Shown: positions 1 to 13,371, counted from the first letter of the stretch. The stretch: DNA of 64,000 nt from Larus michahellis (GCF_964199755.1 NC_133930.1:29313571-29377570); one strand, 5' to 3'. Made by a program: numbers and translations. The notes: a model not told the origin generated them from the letters alone.

Positions 1-307
1 AAGCGCTACTGCCGCTTCAAGGACTGCACCTGCGAGAAGTGCATCCTCATCATCGAGCGGCAGCGGGTGATGGCCGCGCAGGTGGCGCTGCGACGGCAGC
101 AGGCCAACGAGAGCCTGGAGAGCCTCCTCCCGGACTCCCTGCGCGCCCTCCCGGGCCCGCCGGGCAGCGCCGAGCCCCCCGCCCCGCCGCCGGGGCCGCC
201 GCCCTGCGCCGCGCCGCCGCGGGCCCCCGCCGAGCTGGCCGCCGCCGCCGCCCTGCGATGGGCCGCCGAGCCGCCCCCCGCGCTGTCGGGGTCGCTCCCC
301 AAAGCAG
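1..307 (+). CDS. DMRT3: DMRT3, exon 1 (3' part, truncated by window edge)
   Basis: Doublesex/mab-3-related transcription factor 3, a nuclear DNA-binding protein; in vertebrates it specifies dI6 spinal interneurons and is expressed in gonad. Frame 1 is open from base 1 and encodes 102 residues plus one base. The first residues ([14 protein letters not shown], then [18 protein letters not shown]) are the second half of a DM domain: the last cysteines of the intertwined zinc modules and the recognition helix. The text [18 protein letters not shown] that follows is typical of DMRT3. A Pro/Ala-rich low-complexity linker (about residues 51-95) follows. The exon ends at 307 before a GTGAGG donor; the intron is phase 1. 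About 50 N-terminal residues including the start codon and first zinc ligands must lie upstream of the window, judging from a usual family length near 470. GC content is extreme, as expected of a CpG-island exon. Confidence 0.96.
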
Positions 308-1700
308 GTGAGGCCGGGCCGGGCCGGGTGCCGCTGGGGATGCGGTGGGGAGGGGGGGTCTCCTCGCGGAGGAGGAGGAGGAGGAGGGAGGGCAGCCCCC
401 GCGCCTGGACCCCGACGGGCGGGTCTCGGGGGGTGGAAGGCGAGGGCTTTCCCTTCCTCCTGACGGGCGCCATGGGAAGGGGAAGGAGGGAAAGCCCGGC
501 GGGCGCTCTTCCTGGCTATTAAAAAGCGAGGAGCCGCAAAGCGCCGGGCCCGCTCCCCAGCCGGGCTCGCAGCGAAGGGGACAGGCAAACGCCGCCGCCG
601 CTGCCAACCGGCTCCCCGACGTGCCGCTCCTGGGCCCGCTCCCCTCGGCCGGCGGGGAAGCGGCCGCATTCAGCCTTGATCGCACCCACACGTCCCGCTG
701 CCGCTCCCGGTCCCGCTGAGCCGGCTGGAGCCGCTCCCCGCACCCAGGGAAATCATCGGGCTGCGGGACATCGTCCGGGACAAAACTTCCACGGGCAGCT
801 TCGGGGCTACAGCGGCGCCGGGAGCCGGAGGGTTTCTGCGGAGCAAAGAGGGCCGGGGGCGGGGGGGGGGTGGGGGGCGGGCGCGGGACGACGAGCGGGG
901 CCAGACGGTTGTTTGGGCTTCCCTCCCGCGCCGGCGCGTCCCGCCGGGCCGCCTCCGGGGCGGCTTTCGGCAGGTGGGGGATCCTGACCCAGAAACCGCC
1001 GCCCGCAACCGGCGCCTTGTGAGGGCGACCTACCGGTAGCACACATTTCTGGACGCACAACCAACACCCCGGCGCCGCCGTCCCCTTCCCCGCCCCGTGC
1101 CTCGGGGGGACCCGACAGCCTTCCCCGACGGGGATGCCCGGCGGCCCGCTGGCAGCCCGCTCCGCTGACAAGCCGCGACTGCGACGAAATTTTACCCGGT
1201 GCCCCGGGCGGGCGATGGCAAACCCTGGGGGCTCTCGCACGTCTCGGCTCCTTACGGCTCGCTGCCGGCCGGCCGAAGCCCCACGGGGCGTTGTGCGGCA
1301 GCGGGACAGCGGGTCTCCCTCCGAGGGCAGGGGTATGGAGCCAGCCCGGCCCCGCAGGCGTCCGCCGGGGGCCCGGCACGGTGCTCTGCTCCTCCCGCTC
1401 TGGCGAAGACACACTGCCGTGCCCGAGGTGGCGGCCCGGCCGGGTCCGTCTGTGTATCGAGTTTGCCGGTGGCCCGGGACCCGCTTCCCCTTGGCCGGCC
1501 CTCGGCACCGCCGGCTGTCCCTCCCCGTCCTCCGCATCTCCGCCCGTTCCGCCGGCCGTTCCCCAGGCCCGGAGCTTTGAGATCCCACCCCCCCTCCCGC
1601 CAAATTCCCGCATCTCGGCGGCGCGGAGGCTTTCCGCGCCCCGCACCGCCGCGGCGCTTGGCCGGGGCAGGGACCCCGTGGGGTGGGGGTTTGGGCGGAG
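1..1700. promoter_or_regulatory. CpG island over DMRT3 exon 1 and 5' part of its intron
   Basis: Dense CpG dinucleotides and very high GC run from the window start through exon 1 into the first about 1.4 kb of the intron, ending near the A-run at 1728-1743. The stretch contains long G runs (854-887) capable of G-quadruplex formation. Long spurious open frames on both strands here result from the lack of AT-rich stop codons. CpG islands are usual at developmental transcription factor genes; the promoter itself lies outside the window. Confidence 0.75.
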
Positions 1701-2992
1701 GTAAGGCCGAGAGAAAAGCAAAAGAGGGGAAAAAAAAAAAAAAGCCGCCTTGGCTCCTTCCAGAAAGTGAAACAAATAAACTTCGCCAGCAGAATATAAA
1801 TCTGGCGGATAGGAACGGTATTGACTTGTACGCCCAACTTTTCTTCCCCCTGATATATGAACTTCCCAGTTTAAAAGATTACAGTAATCACGGGAGGACA
1901 GTGTAAATCGAATCTGATAGCAATAACTTTTGGGGAAGGTCAGGCTCAAGTGAAATGTTACCAAGCAACAGGCATTTTGTTTGCAAAATACAATCAAAGT
2001 GTATTGATGAGAAATTCTTCCTTGCCAGCCAGTCAGCACTTTCTGCTAACAGCTTTACGGGGTGGGGGGGAAAGAACGGAGGAGATCTTCATAAATCAAG
2101 GCCCGCGGCTCTTCTCCCGCCCCTCCGCCCGCCGTGAGTCCGGGCTGGGGGAGGGCCGGGGGACCCGGGGACCGGGACTGCGGGTGCCGGGAAGCAGCGC
2201 CGGTTGCAGAGACCTCACCGGCGCCGTTCCCGATTTCCGATTGTTACAGAAGGCTGGTGTCCCGTTGCCCCCGCGCCCCCCCCTCCCCAGCCCCGGCTTT
2301 TTGTGAACATGGGAATGCGTGAGAGCAAAGCGGAAAATTATCTCCTCGGGGGGTCCGCTTGTCACCTGCCACCAGACACCGTTTAAACAGATAACCTGTT
2401 TATTTCCAACCTTCCTGCGTGCTCCGAACGGCACGGCTTTCTCTTTCTCTTCCCTCTGTCCCTGCTACCTGCATTAAAACCGCCATCAGAGCAGAGGATG
2501 CAATTATCTGCTCCCCCAGCCCGCCCCGTTTCTAACCTTCCCCCCCGGACATTAATCTCCTGGAAGGTTTTTTCAGTACGGAGCAGGTATTTCCCAATGC
2601 ACGGTAGAATCGTATCTCTTTGGTTTTATCCCTGACAGTACTGGTCATTTGGGTGGGACAATTGCAAAGTTCTGTTCCTGTGAAAATAACGCGCCGAGAA
2701 ACTACCCCTGTTGCTTTTGCCTGTGGTAACCCGGAATAATTCTGGCTCCTGATACTTTGCTTATGAATTTCCTCTCCCACATGAGTGTGTGTTACATTTC
2801 TGTGTCTTACTGTTAGTTACCGAGGCTTGTAAACAACTAATATAACGTTATATGGAGACTTCCGTTAATTTCAGAGTCAGCTTGTTGATGCAACTCAGCA
2901 GTTTCTCTGTTAGGTTGGTAACAGCGACTAGTCTCCCACAAAGTACCTTAGACCTTTGAAGATAGGGAAGAAAGTCTGCAGTAAAAGTAATT

Positions 2993-3110
2993 TAAAAAAC
3001 CAAACAAACAGCAAAACAAAACAAAAAAAAACACCAACCAACCAACCAACCAACCAAAAAAACACCAAACACCCCAAAACAAACAAACAAAAAAACCCCA
3101 CCACAAAGAA
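2993..3110. repeat. A/C-rich low-complexity tract with (AACC)n core
   Basis: Mostly A with regularly spaced C: several AAAC units, then about five AACC/CAAC units at 3033-3056, then more A-rich AAAC/CCCC mixtures. A simple-sequence tract in the DMRT3 intron. Confidence 0.85.
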
Positions 3111-6100
3111 ACCCGTAAGTTTTACACGACCTTAGCTTTATGTGGTTTTATGCTAGTTCTGGTATCGGTCCATTCTAATAATAGAAATAGGGAAAACAGC
3201 AGATGTTTTTGGGATCCAAGAAAATCTGTGTTGCAGAAAGAGCTGTCCTAACAATCAAAGTGCAAGCTGTTTTAACAGAGAGTCAGCAGTGGGAATATCA
3301 AGGAAGCAAATTTGGTTCCAAAGTATTAGAACAAGTTTTCCAGACGAGTTATTAACTTGAGGAAAACAGCTTCTCTGTCTCACCCATTTACGTTTATTTG
3401 GCCCCTTTACAATATTTGACTCATGATCCTTAATGTATAAATAGGCAAGGAAAAATTCGGGTATGCATCGATCTAAATTCGTAGCAGCTTTAATTATTAA
3501 TGTAGATTTTGCCGTGAATGCACACACGGTTCTCCTACTGTACCATGTTTCACGTGTATCTGTATTTGCACTGCATCTCTGTAGATCTGGGTATGTACCT
3601 GTTTCTGCATGCATATTATTTGATGAATGCACCCCATCGTTTATATCAGTAAGAAAACAATTTCCCTAGTTTCCTCAGGGCTGGCAAAGAGAATACGTGA
3701 ATGCAGGCAATTTGAAATAGAAGGTGTGGGGGAAAAAAAAGCCACTACAAAACACAACACCCAAATAAAAAATGTCATAAAAATGTCTGAGGACAAGATT
3801 TCTTTCTTAAAGCCTGGAACATCCTCATACAAAGCTTACGAGTGGTGCAAAAAATACATTTGCCTAAGAGCAGCGGGTTGTATATTCTGAACACAAAATT
3901 AATATTTTTGTACCTGAAAATATAGATATTTGGGATTAATACATGAATGCAATATTCCTACAATTCGGTGCCCACAAAAGAACATTTATAATGTATCTTC
4001 CCAACTCTTCGTTTATTTAAAGGCTGCTGCTTTGTGCCCGCTCCAAACAAACGAACCCCCCCGATCTCGGCCGTTCCCCCGGCGAGGCGGGGGCAGCACC
4101 GCAGGACGCTTCCCCCCTGGCCCTCCCCGCGCCGTGAGCACGGCGGGGAAGCGGTGTTCCGAGAAGGAAATAGGATAGCGGAGACCACACCTGCCAGGCA
4201 GGGAAGCACCGGGAAAGCGGGTTCCTGCGCCCGAAGCCCCGTCCTGGGGCACCCGGGGTGTGTGACACCGAGCACCGGGGCTGAGACACGCCGGCAGACA
4301 CCGCCCGGCACCCTCATGGATAAGCGCCCTCAAAAAGGCAGAGAAAAAAATAATAAATTAATTGTAATAGCACCCAAAGTCAGTATTTACCAAGGGAGGA
4401 TAATCCTCCCTGTGTTAATAGCAGCTCTTGATTTAAATCGCCGAAATGTCGTTTTGCGGGTCTGACCCTGTGAGCCCAGCAGTCCGGTGAGATGATGCAC
4501 CGCTGCGATCTGCGCCGTGCCAGGAGGCTGTCCCTGTGCGAGGCTAAGAGTCCGGATCTGTGCAGTCTGATGGCGATAAAGGTGCAAACTTCAGGGGGAC
4601 GAGTTTTCAGAATTTGAAGAAAATCTGTAGCCCAGCCTCACAAGGATGCTTTTAAGGGTGCTGGAAACAAAATAAACCTTAAATACCTTGAAAATAATAA
4701 TGTGTAAGGATCCGGGAGTCTATTAGGAAGATCTAATCTGATTTTTTTTTTTTAACATATATTTGCTCCCCAGCGGTACTTGTTATCAGCCCATAAAGAT
4801 ATACTAGAAAAGCGCAGTAGATACGAAGAAATACGCTCTACCTGCATGTGGTCCACTTGGTAATATCGGGTACCACAGTGGAATCTATTTATGTGGAAAT
4901 TAGGACCATCGTCTCTCTTAAAAGCCTCTCTCATTTCTGGTAAGACAGGGACAGAGGTAATTAACTGATCTCAGGCTGCCCGGTATACGCTTGCCCATTC
5001 ACCCAGATGTGAATTATTCTTAACTTCCTGTCCTTTGCAATAAATGCATCATTTTGAATGTGTGAAGGGATTAGGAGGGAACGGTAGTGTGAGCCTCACG
5101 TTTTTATCAAATAATGGATGAACTATTCTGAGGTTTTACCACCTCCTCAAAAGGATACACGTTTCCAGCGTGCTACCGGCAAACATTTCCTGCATTCCCC
5201 TTTGGCTGCTGAGGCAAGACTGGTGCACTGAGCGTATAAAGAAGAGCATAAATACATTGTCTTCTCTGTAGTATGCCTACATGAAAAGTTGCTGCTTCTC
5301 CAATATAAAAATGTGTACTCAAACCAGGTTATCCTGCTAAAAGAGTGAGATCTTCAGAAGCTCATCCATACTGCTCAGCTCCACTGCCATGCTTGCCATC
5401 CGCAGCCCAAACTAGCAGCGTTCCCCAGCTCTGTAGGGTGGTCCATCACTTCTGCCTGGCACAGACTCCCTCATGAGGAGAACCTCCCTTTGCCATGCCG
5501 ACTGTCAGGCCATGCTCTGCCAGGGTCTCGTGTTTCTTTGTGGCTCCTATTCTGGTGAATGTAGTGGCTTCTCATTCAGCACGGGATTGCTCAAAACCTG
5601 GCTCCTTTCTCAAGGTGGGTAAATTGCATTAATAGAGTTTGTCTCGAGCGGATCTGTTCAACGCTAAACTTAGCCTGCTGCATGGGAAAATGCCCTGCCC
5701 GTTCATTCCTGGGGTGAGGGGGACGCAGACGGTCCATGGTGGGCAGCGAGGCTCAGGCGCTTGCACACCTTTAACTTTTTCCATCCCGACTGGGCAGGGG
5801 TGGTCATCAGCAGATTTTGGGAGCCTTTGCTTGCTTCTTACAGCTTTTTTTATCTAATGGGGCTGATCACCAGGGGCTTGGGAAACCAGGCAAATTGTTG
5901 TATTGGTTTCTGCAGGTACTCTTTCACACATGCATGTTCAAAAGCACTGCCCTGTGCGGTTAAAGCAGGCTCTGTCAGCCGCAGCTCGGACAATGAGACT
6001 TTCCCAGACATTGATGCTTCCCAGGAAGATCATCATTGTGCTGTATGAGGGAGACCAGCAAAACAGTATCCTTGGGAAATGACTGAACAATCTCAAGCAA

Positions 6101-6334
6101 ATACATTGCCTCCTTTGTGCGCAAACTATGAAAGCTGTCAACCTTTCTTCTTCTCTTCTTTCTGACAAGCAGTCTTATTTCAGAGGTTTCCGGACTCTTG
6201 CAGGTGTTACCAAAGTTACTTGGAGTATCCCCATCTTTGAGTGTCCATCTGGAGACAGTGTGGTCAAAGGGCTCTTTTTCAGCCCTATACCAGCTTTTGC
6301 CCTTCTTAGTTTAATGCACAAAAACCAAGGTACC

Positions 6335-6515
6335 TAGAACAAATGCTGAGAGAGGTTGTGGAGTCTTCATCGATGGAATTATTTAAAACTCAGCTGAGCA
6401 GGGTCATGAGCAAACTGCTCTATATTTTAGGTTACTCCTGCTTTGAAAAGGAGGTTGGACCAGATGACCTCCAGAGGTCCTCTCTAAACCAGATTTTTCT
6501 AGATTCTGTGCTCTA
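6335..6515 (+). mobile_element. CR1 LINE 3' fragment, old and diverged
   Basis: The text resembles the 3' terminal part of avian CR1: GGTTGGACCAGATGACCTCC at about 6454-6473 followed by AGAGGTCC and a degenerate ATTCTGTG tail ending near 6513. Upstream bases (CTCAGCTGAGCAGGGTCATG...) are only loosely CR1-like, indicating an old, 5'-truncated copy in the + orientation within the DMRT3 intron. Confidence 0.7.
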
Positions 6516-7140
6516 ATAGGCCAAGGCATCAGCTATGCTCCAGGTTTTGGAGGAAAATCCTTTGATTCTTGCTGGGGAAGGAACCAGTTTCTGCAGAGCC
6601 AGAACTGTAACACACTGGTTTACTTGACGATTTCTTTAACCTTCAGCCAGTAGTCATGGTGGAGTGGTTCCACCAATGCTGTTGGACTTGCAGAGGGAAT
6701 TTTGGTCTCCCAAGTGCCCTCTGGATATCTTCAGCTCACAGTCAGTGAGACGGTGCTAGACAGGAGTTATGATGTGGAAGTACTGAACTTCCTCTGGGAA
6801 AGCTTGCACTCAGGTGGTGTGTTGGTGCCTTGTAACCAGTGAGAGAGGATTGATACAGCATATTTGACACAGCAGAAAAATGACCACTGCTTCTTTTCTT
6901 GTATATGTGAGAATGAGATAGATATCTGTAAGGCAGCCTAGACCAGGTCACATTGTTCTTTTGCGGTTTTGTTCTCATGACATGTTGCAAACAGACCTTA
7001 ATTTTAGCAGGATCTCTGTGAAAAATGCTTTTTTCCCCCTAGGATTTTGCTCTGTTCACTTTAAGAAGACTGTATACTCAAACGTCTGGAAAAGCTTTTG
7101 GCCACAGTTTTTTGTTAACTTCTCTGCCTTCTCTTTGCAG

Positions 7141-8105
7141 ACATGAATGAGGAGCGGTTGGGTGATGCCAGTGGAGCAGACAATGCTGAGACATACAGTG
7201 ACAAAGACACAGACCAAAGGAGTTCCCCAGACATGACTAAAGCCAAAAGTTGCTTCACCCCTGAAAGCCCTGAAATTGTTTCGGTGGATGAGGTCGGTTA
7301 TGCGGTTCAGAAAAATGGTGGGAGCACAGAGAGCCGTCCAGACAGCCCAAAGTACCACCCAGAGCAGAACCACCTCCTGATAGAAGGTCCTTCTGGCACA
7401 GTTTCTTTACCTTTCAGTTTGAAAGCCAACAGACCTCCACTTGAAGTCTTGAAAAAGATCTTCCCTAACCAAAAGCCAACTGTGCTGGAGTTGATCCTGA
7501 AGGGGTGCGGCGGTGATCTGGTGAGTGCTGTAGAGGTTCTCCTGTCCAGTCGGTCTTCGGTGGCCAGTGGGGAGAGAACTTCTGCAGAATCTGATGGTCT
7601 TGTTTTGCCTTCCAATGGGCACATTTTTGAACACACACTGAGTTCGTACCCTATTTCCTCTTCCAAGTGGTCTGTGGGCTCAGCATTTAGGGTTCCTGAC
7701 ACACTGAGGTTCTCTGCCGATTCCAGTAATGTCGTGCCAAATCCTCTGGCCGTACCTTTGCAGCACCCTTTCCCTCAGCCACCACGCTACCCACTGATGT
7801 TGAGGAACACTTTGGCAAGAAACCAGTCCAGCCCGTTCCTGCCCAATGACGTCACCCTGTGGAACACCATGACGCTGCAGCAGCAGTACCAGCTGCGGTC
7901 CCAGTATGTCAGCCCGTTCTCTAGCAACTCGGCCAGCGTTTTCCGAAGCTCACCTGTCCTTCCTTCCCGCTCGTCAGAAGATCCTAGGATCTCAATCCCT
8001 GATGACGGGTGTCCTATTGTGTCTAAGCAACCGATTTATACAGAAGATGAGTATGACGAGAGGTCTGATTCTTCAGACTCAAGAATACTCAACACATCTT
8101 CTTAG
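7141..8105 (+). CDS. DMRT3: DMRT3, terminal coding exon with DMA domain
   Basis: The acceptor (pyrimidine-rich, ending CTCTTTGCAG at 7140) joins AC to the last G of exon 1, giving Asp, then [10 protein letters not shown]. The exon encodes 320 further residues and ends at TAG 8103-8105, so 423 residues of the protein are visible in the window. A DMA domain (a ubiquitin-binding-like CUE relative found in DMRT3, 4 and 5) lies at about visible residues 200-240, starting [16 protein letters not shown] and continuing through [20 protein letters not shown]. The rest is Ser/Pro-rich, with an aromatic/Gln segment ([16 protein letters not shown]) and an acidic C-terminus ([13 protein letters not shown]) typical of DMRT3. 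The reading frame is intact with no odd residues. DMRT2 lies downstream in the same orientation, the conserved vertebrate cluster order. Confidence 0.97.
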
Positions 8106-8835
8106 ACAGACGTTCAACATGTGATAGCCAAGTGATACTTGCAGTGCAGCTGAACTACTGGGCCCTAAGAGGAGGGACATGTGCTCTACAAAACCCTAGC
8201 AATTGTATTAAAAAGTGACTCTGCTTGGTATTGTACTATAGCAATAAAGACATAACTTATTTAATTTCTTGCACTTCACTGGATAATGCCAAATAGCAAT
8301 ACTTTGGCTTTAGTGCTGAGTGTGTGTTACAAAGGAAGACTTTACGGCTACCAGTTATGGGACTCTGGAAGACTCGTAATGGAAAAGAAGCCCAAGGTCT
8401 ACTTTGTACCTTAACTCAGAAAAAATGGGGATGTTAAACTAGAATACTTGAATGCTGTTTTATAAGAGAGAACTCCTCAGGACATAAGAAATCAAGCAAA
8501 TGTAGTTCAATTGCAAATGGACTAAAACAAGGACCTTACAATCTTATGCCAGTGATCATCCTTGCAGTGAAAGAAAAGGCAGAAGAAAGAAATATGCACA
8601 TGAAACTAGCATGAGCTGCTTCTGTGCCATTTGAGCTTGGACGCTTTTCAGAGAAATAATATTAAGAGTTATTCTTTTCCCATGGCTAGGTTGAAACTTG
8701 TAATGTCAGTGTAAAACCAATTACAGCTGTGAATTGCATGAAGTGTATTGTGAAATGAACACAAGATTAAACATTGTCAGGTTAATGTAGCATGCTAAGG
8801 ACTCTAGAAAAATAAACTAAGATGATGATCTTGGT
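8106..8835 (+). other. DMRT3: DMRT3 3' UTR with candidate poly(A) signals
   Basis: Sequence following the DMRT3 stop codon. Canonical AATAAA hexamers are seen at 8243-8248 and 8811-8816. The first would give a 3' UTR of about 160 bases, the second about 730. Which is used, or whether transcription continues further, cannot be decided here. The region is AT-rich with no open frame. Confidence 0.6.
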
Positions 8836-11340
8836 TTATGTCATTTATACTGGCCAAATAACATTTCTGAAGATAGAGAGCTGATTAATCCTCAGCTGGG
8901 GTTAAAATGTCCAGCTCCAGTAACTGCAGTCAAGGGAAACCTCTTTTTTTCCGAGTCCAGGTTCTGCTTCCCTGCCTTGGAGCTTGCAACTGAGATTAGG
9001 CAAATGTTTTCATCAGGGAAGCTGAGGTCTCTTGACTATGTACTGCAGACACTTCCAAGCTCAGCTGAGTAAAGCAGAGCTTGTTACAGTCATAGTAACC
9101 AGAAAAAAAAAGAAGTCTGTCCCGATGCTTCAGAAGCGTCTTTTTTCCTATACTGTAGATGTAGAAAAAAGGAGGTAGGATGTAATAGCAGGCATTTCTT
9201 TAAAATAATGGTTAGCCAAATGGCAACTTCCCCAAATCTAGAAAAGTAATGGCTTGAACAATTTATTGCATGTTTGCATGCATTGATTACACTGCATATC
9301 TTACGTGTGTCAGAGTAACATTAGGAATTGCTTCTGATGAGGAATGCCACTAAAGTAATTGTCCACTTAGAAGTTTGTTAAGGTTTTTGTGCCATTTTTT
9401 CAACTGTTCACAAGTGACTGCATCTGCTTGACAGTCGGCTTTTCTGAAACACACCTCTCAATGCAGATGAAATGGCTGTCAGGCCTGTCAGGCGTATGGA
9501 TTAGTCCCACACCTCAAAAGCAATTGAGGCTGCCCTGAAGTTGGACTCTAAAGCAGATGGGCTTTAAAAGTGTAATTAAGTCAGGCACGTTATCTGGTGT
9601 CACTGCTGATACGAGTGCCTGTGTTCTCGTTTGGCATTTCATATTTTGTAAAGTTTGTGCACCCAGTGAATCTTGCATTTCATAAGGTTACTGAACATGC
9701 ACAAAAAGGAGAATAAAATAAATAATGATTTTATTTTCCTGAGGGGATAAATGAACAGAAATATACTTTTTCTTGCATAATTTTCCAACCTGTTCCAAAA
9801 ATGGATTTGTTGATAATGCTACAGAGCAAAGACATAAAGGCAGGGGGAGGGAGGAAAGAAAATAAATAGCTTCCCTTATGGAAGTGTAAATGTGAAAACA
9901 TCTGGAATTTTCATAAATGCAGAATTACAGTTTTGTACTGACAGATTTGCCTGCGCTCACATGGTACTTGGAAACAAATTCATCTTCCAGCCACTTCAGA
10001 GAGAAAAGTAATAGGCAAAATAAGCTTGATCTTGCAAAAAGAAAGGGATGAGTTAGTGAAATGCTGTGCTCCAACATCATGAAGAGATTAAGTGTCAAAG
10101 GATAGGTAAGAGCAGATAGGTGTAAGAACTCTGATTTTGAGCTTATGCACCAAGCATATTTCCCTCCAGCAGTATAGGCATCCCTATACATTGAACGAAT
10201 TATTTTTTGTTTGCTTGTTTGTTTGCTACAGAGGGCAAATCATCTGCAGCAGAAAGACCAGACAGTGACACCTGCAACAACTCATAGTAACCTTACACAC
10301 TATGGACGGGGGGTTTTCAGAGAACAGAGTTTTGGCACCTTGGAATTGGGATGCATGTTTCAAAGAAAGGTGACCCTTGGCTAAACTGGAGCGAATGATT
10401 ACCACTCTAAATAGTTGTGGTGAAAAATGCAGATTGAGCATTATGATTTTTTAATAAACAGTTTGATAAACTGCTTTCTGAAAAAGTAAGCAAGTTCAAA
10501 TAATCCTTGCCTGATGTTATAAAATACCTTTTGACCCAATTAACAATTCTCTCATTTTTTTTTTTTAAATAAAGTAAATCTAAATGTGTTCAAAATAAAA
10601 AATGCAGATTTTGATGTTGAACAACGTTTTTTGTTCGACCACACAATATTTTGACTATCCAGAACATTAATTTTTTTACAAATATGGGTTGGCCTGCCAC
10701 GGTATCATTGAGAAACTACTTTATTCACCCAGTTGTGTTTTCCGGGCTAGCGCTACAGTCAAATACAATTTTTAACTTCCAGCCGCCACACAGCAAGGAC
10801 CCCTTGGCGTGTTGGCCCGCACAGTGCTGGGACCTGTTCCTCCGACCCTCGCCGTGCTGGTGGCGGATGCCCACCCACTCCCACCCTCGCTGCGTGGGCA
10901 ACCGCAGCCCCTTTTCTGCAGAACCCCTGGGTGCCCCGTCCACGGGGGCCCGCGGCGGCCACCCCAAGGCTGGTGGGCCCCGTTCTGCCTCAGACCGTGC
11001 TTTTAGCGGTGTCGGTGACAGCTGTGTCACCGCAGGTGGCAGCAGCAGGGCTGTGTCCCGATCCTGCGGAGCGCCCGTCGCCCGGCGGCATCCTTTGCCG
11101 CGCAGACGGCACCCCAACCCTGCGTTTCCCAGCTCCATCTTGTGGTGAAAAAGGGTATTTCCACGTCGGAGCAACTACTTGCTGCGGAAGGCAGCAGGCG
11201 GGCTGGAGAGGAGAGGTAAGGCTGGAGGCACCGATGCGCAAGAAACCCCCAGCGGAAAAAACCCCGAATTTAAGAATCAAGAAAGATGGCTGGAGCCTGG
11301 CGAGGTCTCTGCTGAAGCCCAGAAACCAAGGAAGGGGTCC

Positions 11341-11450
11341 TTTTTTTTTTTTTTTTTGTGTGGGTGGTTTTTTTTTGGTTAGTTGGGGTTTTTGTGTGGT
11401 TTTGTTGTTCGTTTTTTTTTTTAATTTATTTTTTTTTATTTCTATTTTGG
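11341..11450. repeat. T-rich low-complexity tract
   Basis: Poly-T runs interspersed with GTGTGGGTGG and GGTTAGTTGGGG segments; likely a degraded simple sequence. It generates poly-Phe/poly-Lys artefactual open frames on the two strands. Confidence 0.8.
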
Positions 11451-13304
11451 GTGCTAGGGCAGCTGTGGCTTTGTTGAAGCAAGAGAGCTTCATCCCTTGC
11501 CCTCTGGAGAGTTCCTGCTCCTGGCTGAGCAGCTGCCTGGGTGCCTGTCTGGGGTGCCCCAGGGATGCTTTTTCTCCTGTCAGGCTGGTGATTTCACTGT
11601 CAACTCTCCGTGGGTGCACACAAAACCAAAGGGCAATGCCAGGGGAAGCTGTATCTGCCCACGGCTCTGCTTGCCATCAGCCGACCAGAGACCAGAGCAG
11701 TGCACTCTGCAAAGGCTGGCTGCTGCCCCAGAGGCACGCTGCTTAATCTCTGCTTCGTTAACCTCTAGCTGTGACAAGGTGGGTAAGGCAAACAATGATG
11801 TAAACATTAACAATAATAATTTCTCCCTCAGAGCAGTGCTGTGGAGACCCCTAATGGGACGCTCACATCCTTCAGCGGCTCACATACCTGTAGAAAGGGA
11901 AGAGTCAGGGTGTGGGGTAAGCACAGTGCAATGGGTCTGTCCTGCCCCAAATTCCTCCCTGCCTTGCCTTTGCCGGTGGTTGTGCTGCTCCCCCCGAGGG
12001 TCCCCGACTTGTCCTCCTTATGGGGCTGAAGGGCCACCCCTACAACATTTGTTGGATGTTCGGTGAACAGGCTCACCTCACATTTGTGCTGACACCTTTG
12101 AAAAATGACTTTGATTCTCTCAGTATACTGTTTCAGTGATTCATTCTTTATGTGCATTTACTCAGTGGACATGAGCGGGGAAATAAGATTGATGCTATAT
12201 TTATATGTTAATTTTAATATTGAAGCTATCCTGTATTTGAAGAATAAGATCAATTCTTCAATTTCATTTCTTACGTGATATTGCATATTGTCATTACTGG
12301 AAAATAAAATTATTTCTGAATGCACACTATCCAAACTTCAATTTTAGTGGACATATAACTCTGAAGCATCATTCTTCTCCCTTCCCTATAACAACTAACT
12401 TAATACAGTATTTTAACATTCTCTCACTAGTCTGCCACTGGAAGATAACAAAGACAAGTCTTTTCTCCCTAAATGGTGTTTCGTTAATGTGCTCCCTGCA
12501 GCATTCTGCACAGTCACAGGCAGATTTGGTGCATGACTCAGCAAAGCCCTGAAGGCTGTTGCACATATGATACAACAGGAATCTTGGTTAAGAGTTGCGT
12601 CCCTCACTAGAGACTAATTCCATTCACATCCACAGTAACAGCAGTGCTCGAGAGCCACAGCTATACGCCAAGCATGCCTGTACACAGGACGAATCCTGAC
12701 CTTAAGCAGAGGATCAAACCCTTAGAGCACCACCAGGAAGCAGATACTGTGAAGGATGGATACAGAGCATCACATGCACAGAAAAATTTGGCAGCTAAAG
12801 AGGAAGATGTACTTTAAGGAGGTCGGCTGCCAGAGACCAGGCTGTCCTGAAGCTGCAAAGGAAAGATAATATTTATAGCATCTTTGGGAGTGTGGTTTGC
12901 AGGATGGACAGCAGGAACCTTTGCAAGGTTACATCCGTGCTCTGCCCAGTTATCTATGGAAGATTACATTTGCCAGTTCAAATTCCAGTTCTCTCTTTTT
13001 CCTGTTCCATGAGATAAAGCTAACTGCTACAAGGATTTAGTGGTTGTTATCTGAAAATTCACAAACAACTTAAGTGTTCTGTAAATATGAGAGCAGAGCA
13101 TGGTATTTACCTGAGCATGTATTATAAGATTTTTTTCTGTTTTTTTCACTCCCAGAGAGAGAGGCTACAGCTTTTCAATAGTTGAACAGTGCCTGCCTTC
13201 AGCAGGAGAGTTCTCCTGAAAAGCTAAGGTCAGGATAATCCCGAGATAATCCTCAGTCGGCCACTGCCATACAACGGCTAAAAGGTGCGAGACCTGAGGT
13301 AAAC

Positions 13305-13371
13305 ACTGCTTGGGTTCTTTCCATCTGTCATAGGCAAATAAAGACTGCTTAGGTTCTTTCCATCTGTCATA
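13305..13371. repeat. Direct repeat, two 28-bp copies at 39-bp period
   Basis: The copies at 13305-13332 and 13344-13371 share ACTGCTTxGGTTCTTTCC plus ATCTGTCATA, differing at one base. The period of 39 bp suggests a small local duplication. No function is evident. Confidence 0.85.

Larger units (their letters stand above)
308..7140 (+). other. DMRT3: DMRT3 intron
   Basis: Intron bounded by GTGAGG at 308 and TTTGCAG ending at 7140, phase 1. The first 1.4 kb and short blocks at about 2050-2300 and 4020-4320 are GC/CpG-rich. An A/C-rich low-complexity tract lies at 2993-3110. A decayed CR1 3' fragment lies at 6335-6515. No host exon was recognised inside it; the short open frames look random. 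Confidence 0.9.

Noticed and set aside
50..1837. 595-codon open frame on the minus strand across DMRT3 exon 1 and the intron
   Set aside because: GC-rich CpG-island composition suppresses stop codons; Arg/Pro/Gly/Ala-rich text with no domain, antisense to a real exon.
807..2039. 410-codon minus-strand open frame
   Set aside because: Same compositional artefact in the DMRT3 intron; no recognisable domain and alternative start.
10725..11746. Overlapping long frames on both strands in a GC-richer block and T-rich tract
   Set aside because: Low-complexity and compositional; poly-Phe/poly-Lys stretches arise from the T run; no domain or splice signals that fit a gene.
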